40,369 bases of DNA from Planctomycetota bacterium (GCA_026386955.1 JAPLMQ010000191.1:1-40369), one strand, 5' to 3'. Counted from the first letter of the stretch, positions 16,013-25,075 are shown. The notes: generated by a model not told the origin, from the sequence alone. Translations and numbers: made by a program.

Positions 16013-18841
16013 TCACCCATCCGTCGTCGCCTGGTCGCGCAGCCGGCGAAGCGCGTCAAACGCCTGCAGCGGCGAAAGCTTCTCGATGTCCATCCCGCGC
16101 AGCGACGCCACCACCGGGTGCGGCAGATACTCCGTGAAGAGCGACATCTGCGGGTCGGGAGCGCGCGGGGCCGACGACTTCGGGCGCGGCGCCGCCGGCG
16201 AGTTGTGGTTCACCTCCAACTGCGACAGCAATTCGTTCGCCCGATGCACCACCGCATGCGGGAGCCCCGCGATCTTCGCGACGTGGATGCCGTAGCTCCG
16301 GTCGGCCGAGCCCGGCACGATCCGGTGCAGGAAGACGATCTGCTCCTGCCACTCGCGCACGGTCACGTTGAGGTTGACGACGTTGGCGAACCGCTGCGCC
16401 AGCGCGGTCAGCTCGTGGTAGTGCGTCGCGAAGAGCGTGCGGCAAGCGCGGTCGGCCAAGTGCTCGGCGATCGCCCACGCCAGCGAGAGCCCGTCGAGCG
16501 TGCTCGTCCCGCGCCCGATCTCGTCGAGGATCACCAAACTCCGCGGCGTCGCGTGGTGGCAGATGTTCGATGTCTCGGTCATCTCCACCATGAAGGTCGA
16601 CTGCCCGGCGTGCAGTTCGTCGCTCGCGCCGATGCGGGTGAAGATGCGGTCGCAGAGCCCGATCACGGCCGCCTCCGCGGGGACGAACGAGCCGGTGTGG
16701 GCCAGCAGCGTGAGGAGGGCCGCCTGGCGGATGTAGGTCGACTTGCCCGCCATGTTCGGCCCGGTGATGAGGCCCAGCGTGTGGCCGAGATTCGACGAGG
16801 CGGCGGGGTCGGCCGCGCCGTCGGGCTCGCGTCCCAGCGCCACGTCGTTGGGAACGAACTGGTCGCCGAGGATCTCGTCGAGCACCGGGTGCCGCCCCGC
16901 GCGGATCTGCAGCACCGGCGCGTCGACGATCGTCGGGCAGACGTAGCGGAAGCGCGCCGCCCGCCGGGCGAGGCAGGCCAGCACGTCGAGCTCAGCCACC
17001 GCGTCGGCGAAGGCCTGCAGCGTGCCCGCGGCGTTCTGCGCCGCCGTGCAGAGCTCGAAGAAGAGCTCCCCCTCGCGGGCGACGGCCCGCTGCTCGGCGG
17101 TGAGCACCTTGCCCTCGAAGTCCTTCAGGTCGGGCGTGATGAAGCGCTCGGCGTTCTTGAGCGTCTGCTTGCGAGACCACTCGGGCGGGGCCTTGTCGCG
17201 CTGCGCGGCCGAGAGCTCGATGTAGTAGCCGAAGATCTTGTTGAAGCCGACCTTCAGCGAGGGGATGCCCGTCGAGTCGATCAGCGACTTCTGGTACGAG
17301 GCCAGCCAGGTGTGGCTGTCGCGCTGGAGGCCGCGCGATTCGTCGAGCCGGGCGTCGAAGCCGTCGCGGATCAGTCCGCCTTCGCGGAGGTGGTGGGGCG
17401 GTGCATCGACGCAGGCGGCGGCAATGGCGGCACTGAGGGCCGAGAGGGGGGCCGCGGCGGCGGCAAGCCGGGCGTGGTAGCCGGCGATCCACGGGCGGTC
17501 GGCGAGCAGCAGCGCAAGTGGCCGGGCCTGCGCGGAGGCGCGGCCGAGGGCGACCAGGTCGCGCGGCGTCGCGCGCCCGACGGCGATCCGCGCGAGGATC
17601 CGCTGCACGTCCTGCACGTCGCCCAGCGTCGCGCGCAGGGCGTCGAGCAAGGCCGCGTCGTCCACCAGCGCCGCGATCATCCGCTGCCGCTCGACGATCG
17701 GCTCGCGCCGGCAGAGCGGGTAACACAGCCAGTTCCGCAGCGTGCGCTTCCCCATCGCCGTCACGCAGTCCTGCAGCACGCCCAGCAGGCTGCCGTCGGC
17801 CCCGCCCGAGCGCATCGTGCGCTCGACCTCGAGGCTGCGCAGCGAGACTTGGTCGATCACCAGATGGTCCGAGCGGACGAACCGCTGCGGTGGCTGGAGG
17901 TGCGACAGGCTGCGCGGGAGCGGCGGCGCGCCATTCGGGTCGGCGTTTGGCCCGGCGTTCGCCTGCCGCTTCGCGGCGACCAGGTCGGCCCGGCTGCGCT
18001 GCGTCTCGAGCAGGTAGGCGACGATCGCCCCGGCGGGGCCGATCGCGGGGTCGTCGTCGGTGAGCCCGAAGCCCGCGAGCGAGGCCACGCCGAACTGCCG
18101 GCAGAGCGTCTGCCGCGCGTCGTCGAGGCGGAACTGCCAGCCCGGCCTGCCCGCGGCGGCGCAGCCCAGCGGCTCGACGAGGTCCTTGATCCGCGTGGGC
18201 GGGCGGGCGTCGGCGGTCTCGACGTAGAGCAGTTCGCTCGGGGCGATACGGGCGAGTTCGTCGGCCAATTCCGCAGGCGCGAAGGTCGCGAGGTGGAAGG
18301 CCCCGGTGCTCAGCTCCGCCCAGGCGACCGACGCCCCCTCCGCGAGGAAGACCACCGCCGCGAGCGGGTTTTCGCGCCCCTCCTCGAGCAGCGATTCGTC
18401 GGTGAGCGTGCCGGGGGTGATGACGCGCGTGACCTCGCGGTCGATGATGCCTTTGCCCGAGCCGCCGGGCGTTGACGCACCGGGGGCGGGGGCGTTGGGG
18501 TCCTCGATCTGCTCGCAGACCGCGACGCGGTGGCCCGCCTGGATCATCCGGCGGAGGTAGCCCTCGACGGCGTGGTAGGGCACGCCCGCCATGGGGATGC
18601 CCTCGGTGCGTTGCGTGAGGGTGACGCCCATGACCTTGTGGGCCAGCCGGGCGTCGTCGTAGAACATCTCGTAGAAGTCGCCGATGCGGAAGAAGAGCAC
18701 GCACTCGGGGTGCTGCTTCTTGAAGCGGTGGTACTGCCGCATCGCGGGCGTGTCATCCTGCGGGCGGACCGCGGGGGGCGGGGGCGCGGGCGCCGGCGCA
18801 GGCGAGGCCCCGGGCTCGGATTTGGTTGGATGATCCGACAT
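16013..18841 (-). CDS. mutS: DNA mismatch repair protein MutS
   Basis: MutS recognises base mismatches and small loops and recruits MutL. The 942-residue protein starts with a Pro/Ala-rich 25-residue extension. The mismatch-binding domain has the wedge motif F-Y-E (residues 56-58 in FRIGDFYEMF), followed by the connector, lever and clamp domains. The ATPase carries Walker A GPNMAGKST (about 694-702) and the Walker B/ABC signature DEIGRGTST (about 772-780). The end FDALRRLRDQ is usual for the family. It is full length, somewhat longer than E. coli MutS because of Pro/Ala inserts. The start at 18841 has a TTACAT box 8 nt upstream and no Shine-Dalgarno. It is divergent from priA across a repeat element. 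Confidence 0.98.
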   Translation of the reverse strand: MSDHPTKSEPGASPAPAPAPPPPAVRPQDDTPAMRQYHRFKKQHPECVLFFRIGDFYEMFYDDARLAHKVMGVTLTQRTEGIPMAGVPYHAVEGYLRRMIQAGHRVAVCEQIEDPNAPAPGASTPGGSGKGIIDREVTRVITPGTLTDESLLEEGRENPLAAVVFLAEGASVAWAELSTGAFHLATFAPAELADELARIAPSELLYVETADARPPTRIKDLVEPLGCAAAGRPGWQFRLDDARQTLCRQFGVASLAGFGLTDDDPAIGPAGAIVAYLLETQRSRADLVAAKRQANAGPNADPNGAPPLPRSLSHLQPPQRFVRSDHLVIDQVSLRSLEVERTMRSGGADGSLLGVLQDCVTAMGKRTLRNWLCYPLCRREPIVERQRMIAALVDDAALLDALRATLGDVQDVQRILARIAVGRATPRDLVALGRASAQARPLALLLADRPWIAGYHARLAAAAAPLSALSAAIAAACVDAPPHHLREGGLIRDGFDARLDESRGLQRDSHTWLASYQKSLIDSTGIPSLKVGFNKIFGYYIELSAAQRDKAPPEWSRKQTLKNAERFITPDLKDFEGKVLTAEQRAVAREGELFFELCTAAQNAAGTLQAFADAVAELDVLACLARRAARFRYVCPTIVDAPVLQIRAGRHPVLDEILGDQFVPNDVALGREPDGAADPAASSNLGHTLGLITGPNMAGKSTYIRQAALLTLLAHTGSFVPAEAAVIGLCDRIFTRIGASDELHAGQSTFMVEMTETSNICHHATPRSLVILDEIGRGTSTLDGLSLAWAIAEHLADRACRTLFATHYHELTALAQRFANVVNLNVTVREWQEQIVFLHRIVPGSADRSYGIHVAKIAGLPHAVVHRANELLSQLEVNHNSPAAPRPKSSAPRAPDPQMSLFTEYLPHPVVASLRGMDIEKLSPLQAFDALRRLRDQATTDG

Positions 18842-18897
18842 GGGCGAGAATGTAACCGATCGACCTCGCTCCGGATGGCTGCGGACGAGCGATCGTC

Positions 18898-19077
18898 AGC
18901 CCCTCTCCCTCCGGGAGAGGGTGGCCGGTACTCCGGCCGGGTGAGGACGTGAGTCAACGGCGACGCCCGATCCAACAAGAGGCAATGTGCGATGGCTCAC
19001 AGTTTCCGTTTGCCCACGCCCTCACCCGTCACGGCTGGGTACAGCCGTGCCACCCTCTCCCGTGGGGAGAGGGGCAA
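18898..19077. repeat. Paired inverted-arm element, family E
   Basis: The left arm (18898-18952) has hairpins CCCTCTCCC/GGGAGAGGG and GGCCGG/CCGGCC. The right arm (19017-19077) has ACGGCTG/CAGCCGT and CCCTCTCCC/GGAGAGGG in inverted order. The outer stem sequence is kept while the inner stem has changed on both sides. The CCCTCTCCC type of hairpin is common between genes in GC-rich bacteria. It fills the divergent mutS-priA gap. Confidence 0.88.
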
Positions 19078-19157
19078 GCGAGGGACGCCGTTCCGCGGGC
19101 ATTCATTCAACCGTGCATTCGGGAGTGTTTTCTGACTCGAGGCATACCATCAAGCAG

Positions 19158-21749
19158 ATGAACCGACTCTTCGAAGAACCCGCCGCCGATGCGCGCGAGG
19201 CCCATTCGGGCCTCTATGCCCGCGTCGCGCTCGAGCAGGGGATCGACGCGTCGGCCGCGGGGCTGACCTACGCCGTGCCTGCCGCGCTGGCCGACCTGCG
19301 CGTGGGCGAGCGCGTGGTCGTCCCGCTGGGGCGGGGCAACAAGTCGGTCTCCGGCTACGTGCTGGAGATCAACGGCCACACCGAGTTCGAGCCCGCGAAG
19401 GTCAAGGCCATCCTCGCCCGCGACCGGCAGGGCATCTCGCTCACGCCCGACTTGATGGAGCTCGCCACCTGGATGGCGGGCTACTACTGCTGCCCGATCG
19501 GCATGGTGCTCGCGACGATGCTCCCCGCGGCCGTGAAACGCGGCGTGGGACGCACGGCCCAGGTGATGGTCGGACTCTCGCCCGAGGCGGCGGAACGCGC
19601 GGCGGCGCCCCCGGAACCCCCGGAAGTCCCTCCATCGACGGATGTCGTTCCGCTCGTTGAAGTCTCCCCGCCCGCGGAAGCCGCGACAACCGAAACATCC
19701 GGCGAAACGCCGAGCAAACCATCGCGGCGATCTTCGACCAAAGCCGCGCCCAAGCCCAAGCCGTGGTGGGGCGATGCCCGGCTGTCGAAGCACCAAGCCG
19801 CGGTGCTTGACGCCTCGCGCGCCGCCGCGGGCACGGGCGAGCGCTGGATCGAGATCAAGGCCCTGGCCGACCGCGGCGGGGCGAAGAGCATCGCTCCCGT
19901 CCGCCAGCTCATCGACAAGGGCCTGCTCGTCGCCCGGCACCAAGAGGTCGTCATGGCGATGCGCGGCGGGGTCGCCGACGGGCGCGACGACACGACAGCG
20001 CGGGCCACGTCGACGCATGCGCTGAATCCCTCGCAGCAAAAGGCCGTGGACGACATGGCCGCGAGCATCGGCGGGGGGTTCCACGTCCACCTGCTGCACG
20101 GCGTGACGGGCAGCGGGAAGACCGAGGTCTACCTGCGCGTGCTGGAGCGGATGCTTACCGCGGCGAATGCCGCGAGCGCCGCGAATGCCGCGAAATCGGC
20201 CGACTCCGCCGCCGCCCCCGTCCCCGCCGGCGCGATCGTCCTCGTCCCCGAGATCGCCCTCACGCCGCAGACCGTCTCGCGCTTCGTCGAGCGCTTCGAG
20301 GCCGTCGCCGTGATGCACTCGGGCCTGACCGCCGCCCAGCGGCACGAGCAGTGGCGCCGCATCCGCGACGGCGAGGCCCGCATCGTCGTCGGGGCCCGCT
20401 CGGCCATCTTCGCCCCGCTCGCCAACCTCCGCGTCGTCATCGTCGACGAGGAGCACGAGTCCTCCTACAAGCAGGACCAGCTCCCGCGCTACCAGGCCCG
20501 CGACGTCGCCATCCGCCGGGCCCAGTTGTTGGGCATCCCCGTCCTGCTCGGCTCGGCCACGCCCAGCCTGGAGAGCTACTACAACGCCACCGACCCCGCG
20601 GGCAAGAAGGGCTATCGCCTCCACGAGCTGCCCGAGCGCGTCGCCGGCCTGGCGCTGCCCACCGTCGAGATCGTCGACATGAGCCAGGAGCGCCGGAAGC
20701 GCTACGGCATGACCGGCGGCGCGGGCGTCCACCTGCTCAGCCTCCGCCTCGAGAAGGTCATCCAGCAGGCCCTCGAGGCCAAGGGGCAGGTGATGCTCCT
20801 GCTCAACCGCCGGGGCTACGCCAACTACATCGCCTGCCCCGACCATCGCTGCGGGTGGATGATGAACTGCGACCTCTGCGACGCCACGATGGTCTACCAC
20901 AAGGACGCCAACCTCCCCGTCGGCGGGCTCGTGCGCTGCCACCACTGCACCGCCGAGCAACTCCTGCCGACCTACTGCCCGACGTGCGGGAAGAAGGTGA
21001 CCGTCTTCGGCCTGGGCACGCAGCGCGTCGAGGAGGAGATCGGCAAAAAGTTCCCCGGCGCGAGGCTGATGCGGATGGACTCCGACGTGATGCGCACGGC
21101 CCGCGACTACCACCGCAGCCTCGAGCGCTTCCGAAACGGCGAGATCGACGTGCTGGTGGGCACGCAGATGATCGCCAAGGGGCTCGATTTCCCGGACGTG
21201 CACGTGGTGGGCGTCATCAGCGCCGACACCGCGCTGCACATGCCCGACTTCCGCGCCAGCGAGCGCACGTTCCAGTTGATCGCCCAGGTGGCGGGGCGCG
21301 CCGGCCGCGGCGGGAAGGACAACCCGGGGCGCGTCATCGTGCAGACCTTCAGCCCCGACGACGCGGCGATCACGCTCGCCGCCGCCCACGACTACGAGAC
21401 TTTCGCGAAGAACGAGATCGCCCTGCGCAAGCAGGTCGGCCTCCCGCCCGCGGCGCGCATGGCCCGCATCGTCGTCCGCGACGAGGACCACATCGCCTGC
21501 ACCGAGCAGGCCCAGAAGCTCGCCGACGGCCTCGCCGGCTGCAACGCAACGCTCGGCGGCCAAATCAACCTCCGCGGCCCCAGCCCCTGCCCCATCGGCC
21601 GCATCGCCGGCTACTTCCGCCAGCAGATTGAGCTCCTCGGCCCCGACGCCGCGGCGATCCAGCGGCTGCTCACCGCGGCCCGCAACGGCAAGCTCCTCCA
21701 CGCCGACCACCGCACGGCGGTCGACGTCGACCCCGTGGCGTTGATGTGA
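19158..21749 (+). CDS. priA: Primosomal protein N' (replication restart helicase PriA)
   Basis: PriA binds stalled forks and loads the replicative helicase. The protein is 863 residues from the ATG at 19158, which follows TACCAT by 7 nt without a Shine-Dalgarno. The N-terminal DNA-binding domain (YARVALEQGIDASAAGLTYAVP) is followed by a Pro/Thr/Ser-rich spacer (about residues 150-200). The helicase core has Walker A GVTGSGKTE (about 315-323) and DEEHE (about 430). A cysteine-rich zinc-binding insert lies at about 560-612, with eight Cys in C-C-type clusters, the first pair spaced CPDHRC rather than C-x2-C. Motifs GTQMIAKGLDF and QVAGRAGRGG follow. An Ala-rich insert (about 333-350) is lineage-specific padding. 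Full length. Confidence 0.97.
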   Translation: MNRLFEEPAADAREAHSGLYARVALEQGIDASAAGLTYAVPAALADLRVGERVVVPLGRGNKSVSGYVLEINGHTEFEPAKVKAILARDRQGISLTPDLMELATWMAGYYCCPIGMVLATMLPAAVKRGVGRTAQVMVGLSPEAAERAAAPPEPPEVPPSTDVVPLVEVSPPAEAATTETSGETPSKPSRRSSTKAAPKPKPWWGDARLSKHQAAVLDASRAAAGTGERWIEIKALADRGGAKSIAPVRQLIDKGLLVARHQEVVMAMRGGVADGRDDTTARATSTHALNPSQQKAVDDMAASIGGGFHVHLLHGVTGSGKTEVYLRVLERMLTAANAASAANAAKSADSAAAPVPAGAIVLVPEIALTPQTVSRFVERFEAVAVMHSGLTAAQRHEQWRRIRDGEARIVVGARSAIFAPLANLRVVIVDEEHESSYKQDQLPRYQARDVAIRRAQLLGIPVLLGSATPSLESYYNATDPAGKKGYRLHELPERVAGLALPTVEIVDMSQERRKRYGMTGGAGVHLLSLRLEKVIQQALEAKGQVMLLLNRRGYANYIACPDHRCGWMMNCDLCDATMVYHKDANLPVGGLVRCHHCTAEQLLPTYCPTCGKKVTVFGLGTQRVEEEIGKKFPGARLMRMDSDVMRTARDYHRSLERFRNGEIDVLVGTQMIAKGLDFPDVHVVGVISADTALHMPDFRASERTFQLIAQVAGRAGRGGKDNPGRVIVQTFSPDDAAITLAAAHDYETFAKNEIALRKQVGLPPAARMARIVVRDEDHIACTEQAQKLADGLAGCNATLGGQINLRGPSPCPIGRIAGYFRQQIELLGPDAAAIQRLLTAARNGKLLHADHRTAVDVDPVALM

Positions 21750-21789
21750 TCCCGACCGCAGAATGGCCAGCCACTTTCTGGAGTCCCCC

Positions 21790-22176
21790 ATGAGCGACTA
21801 CAACTCCGCCAAGAACCGCGCCGTCTGGTTCGACGTCCCCGTCGCGAAGCTCGACCGGGCCATCGCCTTCTACGCCGCCATGCTCGCGGTGAAGATCAGC
21901 AAGGAGAAGTTCGGCGAGATGGAGTTCGCCGTGCTCGAGCACAACGACGGCAACGGAGCCTGCCTGATCGTCGAGCCGGCCTCCATCGCCTCCGACCGCG
22001 GCCTGCTCGTCTACTTCAACGTCGACGGGCGCATCCGCGCCGCCGTCGCCGCCGCGGAGAAGCTCGGCGGGAAGGTCACCAAGCCCATCCACGCCATCGG
22101 CCCCCACGGCTTCCGCGCCGTGCTCGTCGACAGCGAGGGCAACCGCATCGCGCTGCACTCGCAGAAGGATATGTGA
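21790..22176 (+). CDS. VOC (glyoxalase/bleomycin-resistance) family protein
   Basis: A 128-residue single VOC domain: FDVPVAKLDRAIAFYAAML (first beta-alpha unit), MEFAVLEHNDG, LIVEPASIASDRGLLVYFNV, AAAEKLGGKV and the end FRAVLVDSEGNRIALHS. Such proteins bind a metal and a small substrate or sequester drugs. This one resembles the PhnB/YaeR-like 'VOC family protein' group that pairs with no clear substrate. Likely metal positions are few (His in LEHND, Glu in DSEGN), so catalysis is not certain. GGAG lies six bases before the ATG at 21790. It is 40 bp downstream of priA and may share its transcript. Confidence 0.85.
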   Translation: MSDYNSAKNRAVWFDVPVAKLDRAIAFYAAMLAVKISKEKFGEMEFAVLEHNDGNGACLIVEPASIASDRGLLVYFNVDGRIRAAVAAAEKLGGKVTKPIHAIGPHGFRAVLVDSEGNRIALHSQKDM

Positions 22177-22205
22177 CGCGTCATCTCCTTGAATCAGGCG
22201 CAGCC

Positions 22206-22429
22206 TGATCCGAGACGGACACTGTGTGTCCGAAGTTCGGGCGAGGCGGTACTCCGCCCGCGCGAATCGCCGGCCGCCATGAACCGTTTGGTTTCACGTG
22301 AGGCCTGCGCCAAAAAGCTTGTTCCCGGGCGCGTCACTTGCGATTGACGACGTCAACGACGCCCGCACGTCGCGCGGGCGGAGTGCCGCCTCGCCTTGAC
22401 TTCGGCGACACAGTCGCCGGCTCTGATCA
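22206..22429. repeat. Paired inverted-arm element, family A copy 2
   Basis: The arms at 22206-22266 and 22370-22429 match copy 1 (1601-1824). Hairpins are CGGACAC/GTGTCCG, GGCGGTACTCCGCC, GGCGGAGTGCCGCC and GGCGAC/GTCGCC. The last stem replaces GGGGAC/GTCCCC of copy 1 with a compensating change on both sides. The 103-bp spacer is unrelated to that of copy 1. It fills the gap between the VOC gene and the epimerase. Confidence 0.9.
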
Positions 22430-22505
22430 GAAAGAGCGTTTCAACAGGGCACCCGGGGGAGAGGGGCAGACGGTCCCTCGCCCCCGCGGGTACCATTCCC
22501 TCCCC

Positions 22506-23267
22506 ATGAACATCCTCATCATCGGCGGCGCAGGCCGCGTCGGCACCGTCATCCGCCCCGCGCTCGAGGCCCAGCACACCTGCTACCACTTCGACGTCAA
22601 CGCCATCCCGGGCGTCGTCTCCGTCGGTGACGCCTCCGGAAACGGCCGCGGCTACGTCGGCTCCATCGACGACCTCCCGCTCCTCCGCCACGCCATGATC
22701 GGCATGGACGCCATCGTCAACCTCACCATGGGCTCCCGCCCCGGCGTCGTCGGCGACGTCTCCGACCTCGACGCCGTCTTCAACGTCCACGTCCGCGGCC
22801 TCTACCGCATCCTCCTCGCCGCCCAGTCCGCCAACGTCCGCCGCATCGTCACCGCCAGCACGCTCAGCGTCTTCCGGGGCGTCGAGCTGCGCGACCATGT
22901 CGACGAGAACGACCCCACCGACTCCTGGCATCCCTACGGCGTCTCCAAGCGCCTGGGCGAGAACCTCTGCGACATGGCCGTCCACCAGACGCCATGGCTG
23001 GGCATCGTCTCGCTGCGCCTCATGATGCCCACCGACGCCGAGACCTTCGCCAATCGCCCCCCGGCGCCGTACATCGACAAGCTCGGGCGCGAGCAGCGCT
23101 GGTGCTACATGGGCCCGAAGGACACGAGCAGGCTGTTCCTCGCCGCGATCGACTACAGCGTCAACCCCGGCCACCACGTCTTCCACGGCACGGGCGAGGT
23201 CGAGCCCCGCTGGTTCCCGTGCAAGAAGGCGAACGAGCTGATGGGCTGGCACGCCCGCGGGGAGTGA
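22506..23267 (+). CDS. NAD-dependent epimerase/dehydratase family protein
   Basis: A 253-residue extended short-chain dehydrogenase. The Rossmann motif IGGAGRVG lies at residues 6-13; the catalytic YxxxK is Tyr144-Lys148 (YGVSK), with Ser/Thr in VTASTLS upstream. The NAD-binding acidic residue is probably Asp30 in YHFDVN. It is shorter than true UDP-sugar epimerases, more like the NAD(P)-binding sugar or uronate dehydrogenase group. The substrate is not clear. The start at 22506 has a TACCAT box 9 nt upstream and no Shine-Dalgarno; the upstream open frame overlaps the repeat and is not coding. It converges with the PLP homeostasis gene across a family F element. Confidence 0.88.
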   Translation: MNILIIGGAGRVGTVIRPALEAQHTCYHFDVNAIPGVVSVGDASGNGRGYVGSIDDLPLLRHAMIGMDAIVNLTMGSRPGVVGDVSDLDAVFNVHVRGLYRILLAAQSANVRRIVTASTLSVFRGVELRDHVDENDPTDSWHPYGVSKRLGENLCDMAVHQTPWLGIVSLRLMMPTDAETFANRPPAPYIDKLGREQRWCYMGPKDTSRLFLAAIDYSVNPGHHVFHGTGEVEPRWFPCKKANELMGWHARGE

Positions 23268-23314
23268 GCGGGGGTGCGGGCAATTCCACGAGCGCGACAT
23301 GCCCCCGACCTCGC

Positions 23315-23429
23315 GGTTCTGGAGGTTCGGAGTTCTGCCTTCAGGCGGGTATTTCGGTGAACGGTGACGGCGCGATCTCGCGCGGGAACGGAAGTCGAAG
23401 ACCCGCCTGAAGGCGGAACTCCAAACCGC
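23315..23429. repeat. Paired inverted-arm element, family F
   Basis: The left arm (about 23315-23350) and right arm (23401-23429) are inverted around GGAGTTC(T/C)GCCTTCAGGCGG. The interior holds the self-complementary GGCGCGATCTCGCGC. The element lies between two convergent genes and could end transcription from both sides, although there is no T-run. A single arm recurs at 9174-9226. Confidence 0.85.
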
Positions 23430-23439
23430 AGAGCCTGCT

Positions 23440-24237
23440 TCAGCCCTGCGGAGGCTCGGGCTGTTCCTGGTCGCCGAAGATCGCCCGGCCGATGCGGACG
23501 AGGTTGGCGCCTTCCTCGATGGCGACTTCGTAGTCGCCGCTCATCCCCATGGAGAGGATGTTGAAGTGCTGCCCGGCGACGCCCGCGGCGCGGACTTCCT
23601 GGAAGAGCTCGTAGGTCCGGGCGAAGACCGGGCGGGCGTCCTCGGGGTTGTCGCTGTATGGGGCCATGGCCATGATCCCGCGCAGGCGCAGGCTCATCAT
23701 GGTGTCGACCTGCTCGGCCAAGTGGATGACAGCGGGGGGGGCGATCCCAAACTTCTGCGACTCCCCGCTGGTGTTGACCTCGAGCAGGATGTCGATGGTG
23801 CGCTCGGTGCGAGAGCCGAAGGCGTGGAGCTCCTCGGCGAGGCGGAGGCTGTCGACGCTGTGGATGAGCTGGACGAGGGGGATGATCTGCTTGACCTTGT
23901 TCCGCTGCAGGTGGCCGATCATGTGCCAGCGGACGCTGGCGGGAACGTCGGTGTGGGCGGTGCGGGAAGCGACGGCACCCAGGGCCCGGCGGCGGGAGAG
24001 GAACTCGTCGAGCGAGGCGACCCGCTGGGCGAGGTGCTGCACGCGGTTCTCGCCCATGTCGGTGTGCCCCATCTCGACGACGGAGCGGATCTGGTCGGGG
24101 CTGGCGGTCTTGGTGACGGCGACGACGCAGACGTCCTTGGCCTGGCGGCGGGACCGCTCGGAGGCGCGGGCGACGGTCTCCATCACCTTGCGGTAGGAGT
24201 CTCGCAGCTGGTTGGGACCCGTCATTCGCATGCCCAT
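23440..24237 (-). CDS. YggS/PROSC-type PLP homeostasis protein
   Basis: The YggS (PLPBP) family binds pyridoxal 5'-phosphate and buffers cellular PLP and amino-acid pools without known catalysis. From the ATG at 24237 the protein has 265 residues. The PLP lysine is Lys43 in AVTKT. GENRVQ, WHMIGHLQRNK, VNTSGESQKFGI, LRGIMAMAP and LSMGMSGDYEVAIEEGANLVRIGRAIFG follow in the usual order. Start choice is unsettled: ATGs at 24237, 24231 and 24225 are in frame, a TATCTT box lies 7 nt before the first, and none has a Shine-Dalgarno. An Arg-rich insert (DEFLSRRRALG) lengthens the loop before the conserved WHMIGHLQ. It is the last gene of a minus-strand run. Confidence 0.93.
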   Translation of the reverse strand: MGMRMTGPNQLRDSYRKVMETVARASERSRRQAKDVCVVAVTKTASPDQIRSVVEMGHTDMGENRVQHLAQRVASLDEFLSRRRALGAVASRTAHTDVPASVRWHMIGHLQRNKVKQIIPLVQLIHSVDSLRLAEELHAFGSRTERTIDILLEVNTSGESQKFGIAPPAVIHLAEQVDTMMSLRLRGIMAMAPYSDNPEDARPVFARTYELFQEVRAAGVAGQHFNILSMGMSGDYEVAIEEGANLVRIGRAIFGDQEQPEPPQG

Positions 24238-24288
24238 GGGATTGAAGATAGGCAAAATGCGCGGTTAAGCAAGACGCGGGGCGAAAGG

Positions 24289-25065
24289 TCAGGGCCTGAT
24301 GTCGCGCGAAGGCTGGGCGGAAGTCGGGATGGCCGGGGGCGGCGCGGGCTCGCTCGGGCGGTCCGGCGCGCCGGCGGCGACCGGCTCGGCAGGAGCGATC
24401 GAGCCGGGCATCGTCGAACCGGCGGCCTTTGCGGCGGCCTTCTCCTTGGCGTGCTGGCTGAAGAAGAAATGCCAGACCAGGCCCGAGGCGATGACGACCA
24501 CGAGCGTGCCGAGGATCACCGCCTGGGCGTCGCTCGCCCAGTGGCGGACGGAGTCGATCTCGTCGCCGAAGTGCCAGGCGAGCAGGACCCAGAGCGGGAC
24601 GCTGAGGACGGCGGCCGTCCCGTCGAAGACCAGGAACTTCCAGAAGGGGATCTTGAAGACGCCGGCGGTGAAGAAGACCGGAGCGCGCAGGCCCGGGAGG
24701 AAGCGGGCGACGAAGAGGGTCTTCCCGCCGTGGCTGTGGAAGCGGGCCTGGGCGCGGGCGAGCCGGTCGGGGCTGAGGTGGTGCTTGAGGAGCGGGACGC
24801 GCGAGACCAGGTGGCCGTAGCGCCGGCCCATGAGGTAGATGAAGCTGTCGGCCCCGACGACGGCGGCGAAGGTCAGCGGGAGCATGAGCTCGAGCGAGGC
24901 GAGCTTCTTGTAGCAGAGGTAGCCGGCGAGCAGCAGGGGGATGTCCTCCGGGAGCGGAAGGCCCAAGCCGCCCAGGAGGAGAAGGGTGACGACGAGGATG
25001 ACCAGCACGTTGCCGCCGGTGGCGGCGTCGGTCAGGTCGGTGAGGTGGTTGAAGAGCCAGTCCAT
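24289..25065 (-). CDS. DedA family membrane protein
   Basis: A 258-residue inner-membrane protein of the DedA/VTT superfamily, whose members move phospholipids or undecaprenyl-phosphate carriers across the membrane. Visible are GLGLPLPEDIPLLLAGYLCYKK (re-entrant loop with the conserved Glu/Asp), VGADSFIYLMGRRYG, and the signature RFLPGLRAPVFFTAGVFK with its conserved Arg and Gly. A hydrophobic segment (about 195-217) precedes a cytoplasmic Ala/Pro-rich tail of some 40 residues that is not part of the family core. The ATG at 25065 has TACAAT 10 nt upstream. It sits between cca and the PLP homeostasis gene, with gaps of 62 and 51 bp. Confidence 0.93.
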   Translation of the reverse strand: MDWLFNHLTDLTDAATGGNVLVILVVTLLLLGGLGLPLPEDIPLLLAGYLCYKKLASLELMLPLTFAAVVGADSFIYLMGRRYGHLVSRVPLLKHHLSPDRLARAQARFHSHGGKTLFVARFLPGLRAPVFFTAGVFKIPFWKFLVFDGTAAVLSVPLWVLLAWHFGDEIDSVRHWASDAQAVILGTLVVVIASGLVWHFFFSQHAKEKAAAKAAGSTMPGSIAPAEPVAAGAPDRPSEPAPPPAIPTSAQPSRDIRP

Positions 25066-25075
25066 GGGGGTCGTG

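Noticed and set aside
15974..18475. Open frame of over 800 codons on the plus strand opposite mutS
   Set aside because: GC-rich codon bias creates long antisense frames; its translation is Arg/Val/Leu-biased without domains, while mutS on the other strand is complete.
19107..21791. Open frame of almost 900 codons opposite priA
   Set aside because: Low-complexity Ala/Gly/Asp/Val translation, no motif, fully covered by priA.
22338..22505. Longer epimerase starting at 22338
   Set aside because: The extra residues translate the family A repeat; the Rossmann motif begins six residues after the ATG at 22506.
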